Source: Aquanectria penicillioides (taxonomy: Eukaryota; Ascomycota; Sordariomycetes; Hypocreales; Nectriaceae). Taken from it: DNA of 64,000 bases. The stretch covers positions 4,154,001-4,218,000 of the forward strand of contig PYIU01000003.1 of NCBI GenBank assembly GCA_003415625.1, read 5' to 3'. The notes under the pieces are model-generated. The model was not told the origin of the DNA. It saw nothing but the letters and a program-made list of their open reading frames with translations, and ran no database searches. Position numbers and translations under genes: made by a program. Positions 22,527-35,139 of the stretch are shown here, piece after piece (positions within the stretch are counted from its first letter, which is position 1; every line of letters starts with the position of its first letter).

Positions 22527-23605
22527 TCTGAGGCTAGACGTGAATGTGTGCAGAAGTGGTGAGAGGATCAACGGATGGAGCTTCCAAATCAATGCAAAAG
22601 AATGGATATATGTTTAAGAGGAGAAGAAACTGGAAGCTGGACAGTACGATAATGATAAATGCCTGAGGTGCCGTGAAAACTCAGGATTCTGTTCAACAGG
22701 GCAGGACCTGTGCTTGCACTCCGTTCCTTCCTCTCCGGTTGAAAGCGGAACATTTCGCCCATACCGAGTAGACGTTCCGCTTCTTCTCGGACCAGATCAC
22801 CCGAAATATTACAAATTACTCATCCTTCAAATCTCATTGGGAACTATCGCCTTCATGATGCGAGGAAAGCTTTGCAGTCTGTCATCTTCCTGCCCACCCC
22901 CCCTCTCTTCCTCTTACACATTATTGCTTGTGCTCGTTTCAGAGGATTAGGAACATTCACGACTAAAGGCAGTGCATATATACTGTGAAACAAACTCTAA
23001 GTTTTGTGACATTGTCTCTTAATAGCCACCGCGAGGGAAAACGAGGTAGGTGAGCAACTTCGAGTGCCTAATTGATGCAACCAGAGAGCCCCTAGAAGTA
23101 GAGAATGAAGAACAAAAGATGCAAACTGAAAAGGAAATCTTTGTCATACATGATACCGACTATACCCAAACATGTCCCTTTTTGATCGCATATTAGTTAC
23201 ACCGTGAATGCGAAAGCCTCGGTTCTCTGTCTATAAATCTCAACCTTTGAAGCAAAAGCCGTTGGATGTCGTTTGTCTTTCCCCCTCCCTTTCTCCAGTC
23301 GTGAAAAAAAAAACGGCCGTAGGATCCGCGACCCTTAAGCAAAGTATCGGCAGAAAGAAGAAATGGACATTCTCTCACATCTTGCACACCAGCCTTGCTG
23401 GAAGGAGGCTGCTAGTAAACGCCCTCTCCCCCGAAAAATGATCAGAAAAAGACCACCCGAAAAACCATCTTGAACCAAACTCTTGTTCTCATGCGCCGCA
23501 CCTTTCTTGCAGTCACTTCCTCTTCAGTTCATCATCTGTTGAACAAAGCATACTTCATCACAAATCAAAAACGGTGATCACCCAAACTAGTTAGGAGGTG
23601 TCACA
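22527..23605. other. Intergenic; nothing recognised
   Basis: The promoter side of the small unknown gene meets the 3' side of the PSP1-domain gene. Frames are short and unremarkable. Confidence 0.6.
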
Positions 23606-26420
23606 TTAATGAGAATTGAGCGAAAGTCCTTGGAACGACCCCACCCAGTCATTCTGTGGGGCAATCGGAGACGTTCCCTGTGAATGTGGTGTTGGGCTCG
23701 GCCCAGACTGTGGGTTTGGGAACCGGTGTCGCATTGCCTGGAAATCTCCGGGTTGCTGAAGGGGAACTCCGGAGAAGCCCTCAACGCTGGGATTGGCACC
23801 TGGAATGTAGGGGGCATTGCCCCTGGGGTTGCCGAAGGCCCCGAACTGTCCATATGGATAGTTGGATGGGGGATATCCGGAAGCTTGACCGAGACCTCGG
23901 TCACCGGCAAACGGTTGGGCGAAATTTGGACGGAATGCTCGACCATCTCGAGTCCCGGCCGCGAACCCAGATGGCTGATGCTGCTCTGGTGCTTGCTGAT
24001 TTTGACGTCGGTCGTTGGCGCCACCACCACCACCACCTCCGCCACCACCAGAGGAGCGCCCGACGCCCACAGCGCCGGGTCCGATGCCGCTCGGGGCTTG
24101 GATGCCAAGAGTTGGGCTGGCAAACGAAGCAGGGTTAATTGCTGACATCCAGATTCGAGTCTTGTAAATCTTGAACAGGTCCGTAACAAGGGAGTTGAAA
24201 TTGATGTACGAGTCGGCGAAGTAGTAAAATGTTAATTTTTTCCAATCCCTAATCGTATTTTAGTGAGAATGATGAGTCATGAGAGCACGCAACTTACATC
24301 TGGAACTCAGCATCAAGGATTTCCATGTTGAGGCCATGCTCTTTGACCTTTTGCATGCAAACTCGTTTCGCCTTTGCTTCCTGGCCTTCCTTGTCCCGCA
24401 AGGAATGCACTTCATGGTTTTGAGCGAGACGCTTAATAAGTTTTGGCCTGAGCTCGCCTGCGTTCGGTTCTTGCATGTGATGTTGATTTTGAGGGCCCAT
24501 GCCCCCGACGGCACTCCCTTGAAGGCCGGTGGATGAAGCTAGCAGACCAGCACCCGTGCCCTCCTGCGCGGCGGCAGCACCTTGGGAGTACATCATGAGC
24601 CACTTGTATTGTTCTTCCGCATAATGCTCCTTGAGTTCTTTAGCAGTCTGCCAGTCAACATTGTCCTTAGCAACGGTTCCAAGGTCGGTACCACGATCAG
24701 CCTCGACGATGACTAGGTCACCTGGTTTGACAGTCAATCCAGTACCCTCTTGGATGTAGAAGACATCGGCTCTGGCGCATTTGAACAAAACAATGTGAAG
24801 GAGTTGATTGTGACGAGGTTGGGCAATGCTGTAAACGTTGCGGTGAGGTGATGGAGCTCGGTTTGTGTATGGGTTGGGAATACCGCCGTAGGGCGATGGA
24901 TATTGATTGTTGAATCCAGCAGGGAATGCGCCTCCAAGGCTGGCGCCTCCGCCACCAAAGTAGGGAGCAGCTACAGGGGAGTTAGTTTCGGGGTTGAAAT
25001 CAAGCAGGGGCGTTTACATACCATTGCTGCCAGGTCCAAAGACTGAGGCATCAGGATAACCTGGTGGATAATCCTGAACCTGCTGGTCATTTGACGGTTC
25101 TAAAGCTGAGACAGTGTCTGGAATCGAGCTGATTGATCCTTGGCGAGTAGGCATGTTTGCAAACGAGTGACGGCGGCTCTGCGAAACATCGGTAACAGGA
25201 AAGCCAAGAGAACTTGACCAAAGCGCTTTCTTCAAATTCGCGTTGTCATTCTTGCGGTTATCCATACCATACGGACCACGCATGGGCGCTGGCCCAAACT
25301 CGCTCATTCGTCTGTTCATGGCTCGTTTGGCCATGGGGTCACCAGATTCATTTGCTTCATCCAGTTCGTCGATGGCGAAATCGGATTCCTCAGGGACGGA
25401 TTCCCTCAGGGAATACCCGTTGCCAATATAAGATGCTCCCGTCGCGGCACGAGGTCTGATGCGAGCGTTGTACTGCTGCTGCTGGCGAAGCATCGCGTTC
25501 TCTCTGGTGAGCATTTCAATAGTTTTTGCCTCGGTAGTTTGATGGAAGGAGCCTTGAAGCGAGCCTTGGAGCGAGCCTTGGAGCGAACCTTGAAGTGACT
25601 CGCTGGCGCTTTCATCATCATCGTCTTCCACCTCTTTGACTTTCCCAAGCATGGAGCCGTCGTTGGCCATCTCACTCAGCATACTAGGCCGGGAGGGTCG
25701 ATGTTGGAGTGCAGGGTGTCGTGCACGTCCCATAATGGCGGAGGAGCTCATGGAAGGAGGAACAGTGGTCTCTGGATCAAGTTGCCCTACCGAGTATGAC
25801 TGCGAACGATAGGTTTTAGGTGTTGGGTGAAGCGGAATCGCAAATGGTATTTGAGTGTTTGAACCAGGGTCACGCGACACAGGAGAAGTCTGCGTCTCTG
25901 CGCCAAAAAAAGAATTGCTTCCGGCTCCGGGAGGCATGGTTGAGGTTGGCGAGGGTAAAACTTCGCTCAGTCTCGATGGAAGATCTTTGCGCTCAGTGTT
26001 CCAGATCCCGGTTCCCCAAGGGAAGGTAGATCCGGGGGGAGCGCGACCCATAACGGAGGAGGTAGAATGAGAACCCCATGCACCCGCACCGGTCTCAGCC
26101 GATGGGGTGCTGGGATGAGATGCAGTTGGTGACATGGAGCTGCTGGCGAAGGATCCCTTCCGAGGACGGCCAAGGGATTGCGATGTCTCGTTTAACCACG
26201 AGGGGCGTCGAACAGGTTTCGGGGGTTGCGTAGTAGGCTGTGTAGATTCCTGGCGGTGGTCGCCTTCGTCGTCGGAGCTAGCGAGAGCTTCCGAATCTGG
26301 AGTTGAAGTTCTGGCGTGCAATTTGTCGAGAAGAAGGGACTGGTTGTTTGCCGTAGCCGTAGGGAAGGTCCCTTGGCCCAGTCTCGAAGGCGGTCCGTTT
26401 TTAGGAGGAGCCGAGCTCAT
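23606..26420 (-). CDS. PSP1 C-terminal-domain protein, three exons
   Basis: Eukaryotic PSP1-domain protein. Yeast PSP1 was found as a multicopy suppressor of DNA polymerase alpha mutants; its molecular role is poorly defined. Exons: 26420-25022, 24970-24298, 24248-23606 (904 residues); introns of 51 and 49 nt end in GTAG and TTAG. The N-terminal half is Ser/Pro-rich and disordered, with four SLQG units near residue 280 and a short poly-Gln (LRQQQQYN). The PSP1 domain (about 535-720) runs from LLHIVLFKCARADVFY through GLTVKPGDLVIVEADRGTDL, VHSLRDKEGQEAKAKRVC and DAEFQMDWKKLTFYYFADS to IYKTRIWMS. The C-terminal tail is Gly-rich with a run of Gly. The ATG at 26420 was chosen because it begins the MSSAPPKNGPPSRLGQG segment; an upstream in-frame ATG at 26468 is less plausible. 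Confidence 0.88.
25548..25600 (-). repeat. 12-nt repeats encoding (SLQG)4 in the PSP1-domain gene
   Basis: Four near-identical 12-nt units encode Ser-Leu-Gln-Gly in tandem, within a disordered acidic/Ser-rich region. They look like recent slippage. Confidence 0.85.
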
Positions 26421-26976
26421 CGTCTTTGCCAAATAAATATAAGGCGGCCCAGCTTCCTCCAACCTCACCTAATCAGTCCCGAAAAGCAGCAGTGGTAATA
26501 GTCCCACAGACACAAAAGGTCGGCAGGTACTTTTGGTGGAGATTCTAGTGTTGAGATTGAGGTAAGGGTGGCCCAAGTATTTAGGCAGTTAGTTTTGGAG
26601 CTGGGTTGGGTGGTGATGAAGTTCCTGAGTGATGGGATAGAGAGGGATTGATTGAGAAGACCGGAAAATTGATTTTGTTCCGGGAATATAGGGAAAGGAT
26701 CTGTGACTGGTCAGTTGGCTGATCTCATGATGGGTGCTTGTTGCTGCATCAAACGAGAGAGATGAATGGTCACGTCTGGGCCGGCCTATTCAGTGAGGGG
26801 AAACAAACCCCGTGACACATTGAACATTACGGAATGTGCGGTTGACAGAAAACAAAGCGCACAATCACGCTTGCGAATGCGCATGCGGGCGATGGGGAAA
26901 CAACTTTGTTGCGCCAGATGGAGATGCAAGTCTCATTCAATACAGGACGCGCATGACCGTGATAGGGATGATTTGG

Positions 26977-27001
26977 TTTTTTTTTGGGGGGGGGGGGGGG
27001 G
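26977..27001 (+). repeat. T9-G16 homopolymer tract
   Basis: Nine T then sixteen G. Long G runs are prone to length error and to quadruplex formation. Confidence 0.85.
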
Positions 27002-27897
27002 AGGGGAGAGCTCACTCACCAGAGACGCAAATCTCAGGTATGTCTATGGGTAGGCCGTCAAACGTGCCAAACTCTAGGTCGTAACAAACAGATGGAATGC
27101 GTAAGGAGAGGAAAAAAAACGGAGGCTGCAGCTGAGCTGAGGAGAAGCGGCTTCGTGAGTGGCGACTCGTCCTGGGGCAACCTGCGAGTCGACGGAAAAG
27201 TAGGGACGGGAGGGAAGGCGATTAGTGTCGGGGGTTAAGGATGAGGGTATAAAGATGTCTAAACCGGCGCGTCTAACCCAAGGCCCAAAAGGAAAAAAGA
27301 ATTCAAGCAATCAGTGAGGTCGGGAGGAGAAGCGCAGGCGCAAGCGCAGCACCCATTCGCGAGGGTGAGTCTGGATGGGAGGTAATGGAAGAGATAGATG
27401 AAGGTGAAGGTTGGCTGGGGAGAGCTGCGGCGACAAAGGGACACTAGTCGAGGCCCATTGTTGGCGAAAAGGCTCGCAAGCAGGCGCGCAAGGCCGGCGC
27501 CACAAGACACCGAGTGAATGACGCGGGGCTGACCTGTCGGGGGTGCGGCGACAACGACAGCGAGAGAGAGACGGATGGCGGTAGCGGGCAGGCCAGTCAG
27601 TCAATCTCGAGAGTCAGGCCAGCAGCAGCACTGGGGCGCAAACAGCGGCGGTTGAAGGAGAAGGAAAGAGGTGATCGCGATGGTGGGTGACAGGCGACAA
27701 GAGACGCAACCGGTGCGGGTGCGCCTGACAGAGGTAAGGGTGGCGGGAGGCGGCAGACGGAAGAAGGGGAGAGGATGGGGAGATGGGGAGAGAATGGATT
27801 GTGGTCGGAAGACAGAAGGCGGGGGAGGAGGACAGCGGAGGGCTGCAGAGAGGGAGGGTGGTCGCGTTGCGTAGTGTAGCGTTGCGTCGCGGCGGTA

Positions 27898-27930
27898 CTG
27901 TTGCTGCTGCTGCTGCTGCTGTTGCTGCTG
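27898..27930 (+). repeat. CTG trinucleotide repeat
   Basis: CTG units broken by two TTG interruptions, followed by GCGGCGGCG. It lies upstream of the PSP1-domain gene. Confidence 0.9.
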
Positions 27931-29564
27931 ATGCGGCGGCGGCGATGCGTATGGTTGTGTTGAGGTGTGATGCGACACGAGACCAGGTGCCGGAGGTGCT
28001 TCACGAGGAACCGGAGTGTCTTGGGAAAATGGCTGGCGGTGCTGGGTGTGCTTTGGTTTCCCTTTGGGGGGGACGGGAGGGGATAGTGCCGTAGACGGAG
28101 TTCGCTGGGGGGGGGGGGAATAAGAGCTGGTGGTGGGTGCAGCTGCACAGGCGACAAGCGGCGCAGCAGGAAACTTGGGGACCTGAGGTAACGAGGGCAG
28201 GCCTAGGTCTACCTAGGGAGGGCGCAGACACTGTCTGTACTGTGGTCGCAGTTGCAGGTGAGGCGGCGTGACAGGCTACCGGGGCCGGCTGCTGGAGCTG
28301 CGAGTCCGCGAAGTGTATGTGAACGTGGTGGACTGGGGAGAGCAGGAGGCTAGACAGACAACCTTGACTCTTGGGATTCAGAGCGACAAGTGGAGAGTGG
28401 AGTTGAGAGTGGAGAGTGGAGAAGAAGGGCTCCAGAAAAGATGCAAATGAGCTAGCGGGAGACTGACGGCGCTCCGTTGCCCAGTATCTGGTATCTGATG
28501 GGGAAGAAAATAGGTTAGTGTGCTGTTCGTGTCGGCGGTCCCTTGGAAGTTTTGCGTGGCGTGCGCGGAGGGGGATGGGATGAACTGGGGACTGTTTGCC
28601 TCAGCCGTTCCGTCGCGTGATGCTCGCAACGAAAGAGAGGAGGGGGGAAAGAAGGAAGGAGAGTCAGAAGTGGCGGGAGGGTGCTGATGGCAAAGAAGAA
28701 TAAGGGGAGCAATGTCTGGTTTTGCCTGAGACCACACGCCGCAGCGATGATGATGGTGATGTGACGCCGTAGGGCCAAGATGCGGTCACGAACCTGGGAA
28801 TTTTAGGCTGAGCCTTTGTCGGGGGTGGGCGATCCAGGGTGCAGCAGCCGTATTGGTACTGTGCCGTTTCGCTTGCTAAGTGGAGGTCTGGGGAGAGCTA
28901 AGTTCTAACAGAGAGCTTGGTCGTCTGCTAGGTGCTCAACGCTAGGCCGTGGGCGCTGGGCGCGAGACGCTCGAAGTTGGACGGGCGGATGCGCTGATGA
29001 GGGGCGGGGAGCTGATCTTGATATGCTTTTTTGAATGTCTCGCGTGAGAGGGGCAGATGTCGCAGAAGAGTACTGGTAGCGGCACGACGTTGTGGGTAGA
29101 CCATGAAATGGTGGTGTTACCGGGGCCAGAATGTGTGGTTGGTTGTGGTAGAGAAGGGGAAACAAGGGCATCGACCAACGGTTCCCGGTCAACACAAAGA
29201 GAGGTGAGCCGAGAGAGAAGGTGATGGAATGGGGCAAAAGAGGCTGCAAGGAAGGGCAAGGAAGGGGGAAAAGAAGAGGCTTGGGAGCCAGGAGCAAGGA
29301 GTCAGCCCTGAGAGGACCATGGAAACGCGTCTACAAAGAGCTGCTGTTGCTGGGGGGGTACGGCCTGGGTACCTGAGGAACTTGGAGTTGTTCTATTTCA
29401 TGGATGGATTAAGAGACGCCCCCGCCCAGACCACCACCACCCAAGTTGGACTTGGGAGGCATACGGCGCGGCAGATGGCCGCAGCGCTCAAACCCGGGAC
29501 AGAACTGAGCGAACGGGGAACGCACTGGGCGCAATCTGGATCCTCCAAACTTATCCACGAATCT

Positions 29565-29600
29565 ACCTACCTACCTACCTCCCTAGGTAGGTAGGTAGGT
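29565..29600. repeat. Perfect inverted repeat of AGGT units
   Basis: Sixteen-base arms made of (ACCT)4 and (AGGT)4, separated by four bases (29581-29584). Related AGGTAGGTA pieces recur in the gene-poor blocks to about 42.3 kb. Confidence 0.95.
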
Positions 29601-32600
29601 ACTAGGTAGTAGGTATGTACTTGAGAGAGCGAGAGAGTGCGTGTGGGTAGAAGAGCACGTGGATTCGTGCTGTGATTGCCCTCTCCTCCAAATTTCTTTG
29701 CCTTGATACATTGCGCTTCCCCTCCTGATCAATCAGTTCATGTTCCTCTGCTCTCCCCTCTCAGAAAGGTGCACATCCGTGACCAATGCACAACGAATTG
29801 GTCGAGCTTGAACACGCATACATACCATACCATACACCCACACGCAGAAAGCGAGTCTGGCAGAGAGGGGAACGAAGCAACGAGTGCTGTCGAAACCAGC
29901 CCCTCCTTCTCTGTTCATCCAACTGGGTAGTTGGCGATGCGCCAGTGCAGGGGAGGCGGACGGATGAGTTCCGTTGCATTCGACAGCCGCAACTGCATCT
30001 CCAACGGCCAACCAGCTCCTTTGGTGAACGCCCAGATCACACCCATCCTCATCCTTTCTTGGGTGACTTGTCTTGGGCCTGTGGACACTTTTGCACGCTA
30101 CGCGCAACGGGGAGGGAAGCAGACCAGACAAAACCTGGCTCGAAAGGAGTGGAGGGAGGGATTGCGGTGGTGGATGGTGCTAGTGGTGGAGAGTCAGTGG
30201 ACTTTCTGGTCGTGGATGGTGGATGCCGCCATGTACGTGCAGGGCTGGTCTCGTTGCAATGAAAGCGGATTGGATACTCCACACATGCGCTACTCGGAAG
30301 AAGCTCATCAACCACCCCACCTAGCCCGACCAGCCGAGCATCAGAGCATCAGGTGAATCGGCTTGGATGAGGGCAGCAGGACACCCAGCCCCGCCGCCAC
30401 TGATTCAAGTTCCGGCACACAGGATGATTCTCATGGCTCATGGCCCATGGCTCATGCTGATTCTCTATGCTAATACCCGTGCTCTATATTGCTCGTTCCG
30501 AGATTCCATCGTCTTCGAGTCCGGTCCGGGGTGAATTGCATCGAGAACGAACTACGCTTCAGGATGATGGAATTTGCCAACATCAAGCATGTATACGTGA
30601 CTATGCATGAATCGTCATCCTTCAGTACATGGAAACCACTTTTACCCCCCAGAGTCGCCATTGTTTCGGTGGCGTTCTACTCTGGGGAGCACATGTACCT
30701 TCTTGGTATCTTGCTTCTAGGGCTCAACCGCACCTTTGGCTCTCCAAGCCGTTGCTCACGTTACCTTCCGCCCAACACGTTCCCGTCCCTCCTCGAACCA
30801 TGCCGGCAGACTAAGGAACACCCCGCCACTTGGCCCTGCCTCCATACCTTACATACATATCTACCTAGGCGCATACATCAAATGCCTGCCTCGGTAGGTG
30901 CCATAAGTAGATACCGGACGAAGCGAGAAATATATTCTCCTGGAGTGGTTGCTGTCTGCAGCGTTGTCTAAGCTGCGGTACCTCTGTACTGACCTTACGC
31001 GGATGATGTGAATGGTGTTTCCACGATCGCCATTGGCCCCTGACCGTACAGTACGGAAACCCACGAACTATTCACTGTACGCTGTTGACATGAGCTTGAG
31101 GGAAGCTTGTTAGACCCAATCCTATTCATCAGACAATGCTACAGAAGCTGGCAACCAACGTCGTCATCCCATCCCTCCTCTAATGATAGTCAGCATCATC
31201 ATCGTTAGCAAGGGCAACCCCCTCCGTCATTGTCTGACATGACAACCTTACATCGCATCGTGGTTTGTGGATCCATCCTTTTTTCTGCGTGGGCCTTCCA
31301 CCGAGCTGGATTCCATGAGACACGACGCAGCCGACAGCCCTGTAAGTAAGTCACTGTTCCTGTTACAGCCCAGATCTCGTTTTCACCCATGTGCATCTTG
31401 TTACGCATTGTGGTCGAGCCTGTTACCCTTTCATCCAAACGGGAATCCATTGATGTCGCCATCGTCATCCGAACCCTGTAGATCAGTCTGTACTTGACGA
31501 GTGAACCTTGCAACTTACCCCTAATTGCACCCTGGATGACTAGGGTTGGCGTCGCCCACGCTATGCTATACTGCTCTGCTGAGGAACCCGATCGTACCCT
31601 CGGAGGGGAGGCGGGGTTGGAGAGATGCCCAGGTATTGAAGGTTCATTTGGGCGATTTCCGCGTGCTAAATAGGCCCTGTTTAAAACCAAGGTATTTGAA
31701 TCTAGGACCTGGGTAGTAAAGCTTCGCGCACGGTGAGGCTTTGTTCTACTATATATTAAGAAATTCTCGATCGCCACAGACGACAGCGATCCTCAATGGA
31801 GTGCGCGAGGCGCGCTTGGTCGTCTGTGTAACATTGGGAACGGGTTAACCCTGCTCACCCAATGGATGGTCATCCACTGAACAATCGAGGAGACCGCTTG
31901 ATGCAGACATTCTATGCTTCATGACGCATGCACGGGCATGGGGGACGTCACAATCCGCGGGTACATCATCTTAAACCCTCTTGGGCATGCCGTAGATTGA
32001 TGCCTCAGGGTTTATTGAAGTATCGATCACAGTCCCTCATCCCTACCTGAGGTGCCAAAAGGCCTGTACGCAGTAGGTAGGTACGTAGGATGCTAGCTAG
32101 ACCCCAGATGTGACAGCGGGGGCTATTGGGCGACACTGTCAAAGGTCATTGCGAAGGATGTGGCCACGACATCCGCGCTTGACCACTTTTTGTCCCACAT
32201 TCACAGGGACTTGTATCGCCAACCGAATGGGACCAGGCGAGATCAGGGATATTTTTGCAGCCTCCAGACACCGTGGCGCTATCCATTCCAGGCCCGGTTC
32301 CTCTGGCTGTTGATCATACTATGTAGCTCTAGGCATTGAGTTGCCAGGCCGCGCCACATGCTCACAGCGTCTAGTGGGCCTCGGGGAGGGGCAGACGTCG
32401 CAGAACCGAAGTGTCGACCGGCTGCATCACATCACGCGCGTGGCCTTGGGAGCATTCTTTGGCACCTAACTTTGGCCTTCAGCCACACATGGGCCATCTA
32501 TCCATGATGGATATCGAAGTACCTAGGCCGGCCTTGCGTCGCTAGAATGATCGTCTTCGTATGCGATTGAACGCCGGATACGTACGATTTGGGACAGTGT

Positions 32601-33229
32601 GGCCGACCTGCAGCCAGTTGGTATTTGCCATTTGTTGTTTTGAAGCGGCTGCTGCCGAGGTACATGCAACGATTCCATCGAGCTCAATGTCTTTGAGGCA
32701 CCAGCGCACAACGCCCGGATGGCCGAGGGCAAAACCTGGGGTACTGACCTGCATGTCATCGCTAGGCATGCATACATATCCGGGCATTGGGCCGGCTTGC
32801 CAAAGCAAGGAGACATGCTCGGGCTTTGGCGTTTTTTATTTCCATTTTTTTTTCCCCCGCGAGTTGTTTGAGCCAGCCCTCACTACAGACTACATACAGG
32901 GTTGAATTTGTGGACTCACATCGTAGGCGGCAAGATCAGAGCAATTGAAAATGAAAGGGGACCCGTTCCGATCCTGGAGATCGGTTGTGTATATACTGTC
33001 TGACGAGGCCCACGGATTTCCTACTAGGTATTCTGAAGCTGTCCTGTCCTTTGGTCAATGCCATTGCGCGATGTGAGAGCAAGTTCGATGCCACCGTGGG
33101 AGGGCCGTGGTTGGGGAGTGGGGAGGCCCCGCCATTGGCCGTCAGCTGCAGCGGGGGATTACCCCGGATTTCTCCTCATTCGCGGATCCTTCGATTAGAA
33201 CCTGAGGTGTACAACGAGCGGGTGGCAGC

Positions 33230-33253
33230 CAGCAGCAGCAGCAGCAGCAGCAG
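33230..33253 (+). repeat. CAG repeat, eight units
   Basis: Eight perfect CAG units, immediately before the weak frame at 33287. Confidence 0.95.
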
Positions 33254-33286
33254 AGCACCCATGCACCCGCCTTGACCCCCCTATGC

Positions 33287-33706
33287 ATGCCTCCAAGCCC
33301 GAGGAGGTGCTCGCATCCGGGCTCCCCGTGCGAGCACGGCGATGATGCGGAGCACCCAGCCTGCGTGCCCTCGGATGATCAGCCGTTGCGGTCCAACTTC
33401 CCTAGTGCCGGAAGACTTGCCCTTGCTGCCATTGCCGCCATTGTTGTTGCACTCACTGCTCTCGCTGTCTTCACTCCTTTGGGGTCAGCGGGGATGCGAT
33501 CAATGCTTGCGAACTTCTCCGTTAGGCACCCGCTCAACGCAACTGTCTTTTCAAACCACAACCAAGCTGGCCTTTCCATTGTCAAGCCAATCAGCTCAGT
33601 GTCAGACGTTTGCGGCGGGCCGGCTGCGGGACCAGCACGAGACCGCGAAAGTGCCATGATGGTAGCTGTGGCCGGCTGGAACGAGGAGTTAATGTCGTAT
33701 CCATGA
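33287..33706 (+). CDS. Possible single-pass membrane protein, weak
   Basis: About 139 residues from the first ATG in frame. A hydrophobic Ala/Val/Leu-rich segment (LALAAIAAIVVALTALAVF) preceded by a polar N-terminus would fit a signal anchor, followed by an NFSV/NATV-containing region with possible N-glycosylation sites. No family resemblance, no clear promoter and no conserved motif, so it may be chance. Confidence 0.2.
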   Translation: MPPSPRRCSHPGSPCEHGDDAEHPACVPSDDQPLRSNFPSAGRLALAAIAAIVVALTALAVFTPLGSAGMRSMLANFSVRHPLNATVFSNHNQAGLSIVKPISSVSDVCGGPAAGPARDRESAMMVAVAGWNEELMSYP

Positions 33707-34140
33707 TGCCAGGGTCCGCGACAACCCTGCCGTTGCCGAATCGAAGCATGGACTGGTGCTGCCCAGCGCCGGGCCAGACTCGATCGCGGGACTTTAAAGT
33801 TCACTCCACATCCGAACAGAGCGGACGGGTGCCCACCTTTTCAAAGACTGTCACTACATAGGTATGGGTATTCACTGTGTCCGATGACACAGCTCTTTGC
33901 ACCATTATCGGCACCTTCGCTTAGGTAGTTCTAGAATCTATAGTTCAAGAGTTGCTATCCTAGAGGTGCGCCCCTATCTAGGATCGGTTACACCGTGAAG
34001 AAGGAATCGGGTAATGTACAAGAGGGCTCAATGGGGGATGAGCATTCGTGGGTATCATGAGGTGTCCCGCCAGATATTATACAATCATCAGGAGGGGGGG
34101 GGCATGCTGTCGTCGTGTTCCTCCAAGCTGCTTAGGCCCC

Positions 34141-35139
34141 TTAGGCGGCGTGAGCAGCCGACTTCTGTTGTTTCAGCTTCTCCTCAAACTTCTCGAATTC
34201 CTTCAGTGCAATCTCTTCCTCCTGATCTAGTGCCTGTTTGACACCCTTGACTTCCTCAATCTATAAGCCATGTTAGCCATGTTTTAAAAATGAATCAAAC
34301 GCACATGAGTATGGTTGAGGTGGGGGTACATACGTAATGCATAAGCATGCCCTCGATGCCGTTCTTGAGCGTGACGGTACTGGAATCGCAGGTACGGCAT
34401 GCACCCCGCAATCGAAGGTGCACGTATCCATCATCATCAAAGCCTCGGAAATCGATATCACCGCCATCCTCCTGGATTGCCGGTCGGATGCGGGTCTCGA
34501 GAAGTTCCTTGATCATTCCGACGACCTCACTGTCGTTCTCGTTGTACGCAAGGCTATCCTCTTCAATCTCGTGGGCAGCCTCGCCATCCTGGCGCTCAGC
34601 GACATTCACGATCGCTTCACCTGCAGTAATAGCCTCGGTGATGAGGGCGAAGATTTCGGGACGGACATGAGCCCAATTGACATCGGCCGCTTTAGTGACA
34701 GTGATGAAATCAGCACCGTAGAAGACGGAAGCAATGCCGTCAATGTTCATGAGCTTGGCCGCCAGGGGAGACGGATATGGCGGCGCGATGGTCGACCGAG
34801 GGTTGAGGTACTCGATGAAGGGTGTCGAAATCTCTTCGGGAACTACCCGATGGTTCGGCAGGAACTTCAGTGCGTCCGGGTTCGGGGTGTTCTCGGTCTG
34901 GATGAAGATGGTGCGGACGCCGCTCCCAACACCGGTGAGGCTAGGCGAGGTCGTTCGTCGGAGAGAGATATGGGCTTGTGGTCGGGTTCTGGAAGTAAGG
35001 TGGACGGCTGGCAGTGCAGCTCGGGTGCTCAGCTGGCGATGAGTCCATCGTGGCGCTGCTCGGAGGGAGTTTCGGCGACGGGCCGGGGAACTGCGGCCAG
35101 CACCCGGGAGACGAGACGGGGAGCTCTCGACGTGGTCAT
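34141..35139 (-). CDS. NFU1: NFU1-type mitochondrial iron-sulfur scaffold, two exons, N-terminal frame break
   Basis: Late-acting Fe-S cluster carrier in the mitochondrial matrix, serving lipoate synthase and respiratory enzymes (family knowledge). Seen: the Nfu N domain (RTIFIQTENTPNPDALKFLP ... LMNIDGIASVFYGADFITVTK) and the NifU-like C domain with its cluster-binding CRTC (RLRGACRTCDSSTVTLKNGIEGMLMHY). The last exon, 34260-34141, follows a 73-nt intron and encodes IEEVKGVKQALDQEEE to HAA. The frame holding the domains has no ATG upstream of them. The best start is the ATG at 35139 (CACAATGACC context; MTTSRAPRLVSRVLAAVP reads as a mitochondrial presequence), which is out of frame by one base. 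A missing base in a nearby run, for example 35095-35098, would join them as 308 residues. It is divergent from the zf-HIT gene, 463 bp apart. Confidence 0.88.

Larger units (their letters stand above)
26421..34140. other. 7.7-kb gene-poor block
   Basis: No frame with family resemblance. It contains the promoter side of the PSP1-domain gene (purine-rich on the plus strand, about 27050-28500), a T9G16 tract, a CTG-rich repeat, an AGGT inverted repeat and a CAG repeat. A poly-Gln frame on the minus strand near 27601-27978 follows the CTG repeat and is probably not a gene. Confidence 0.55.

Noticed and set aside
27601..27978. Poly-glutamine protein on the minus strand
   Set aside because: The frame is produced by the CTG repeat and is otherwise low complexity with no conserved segment.
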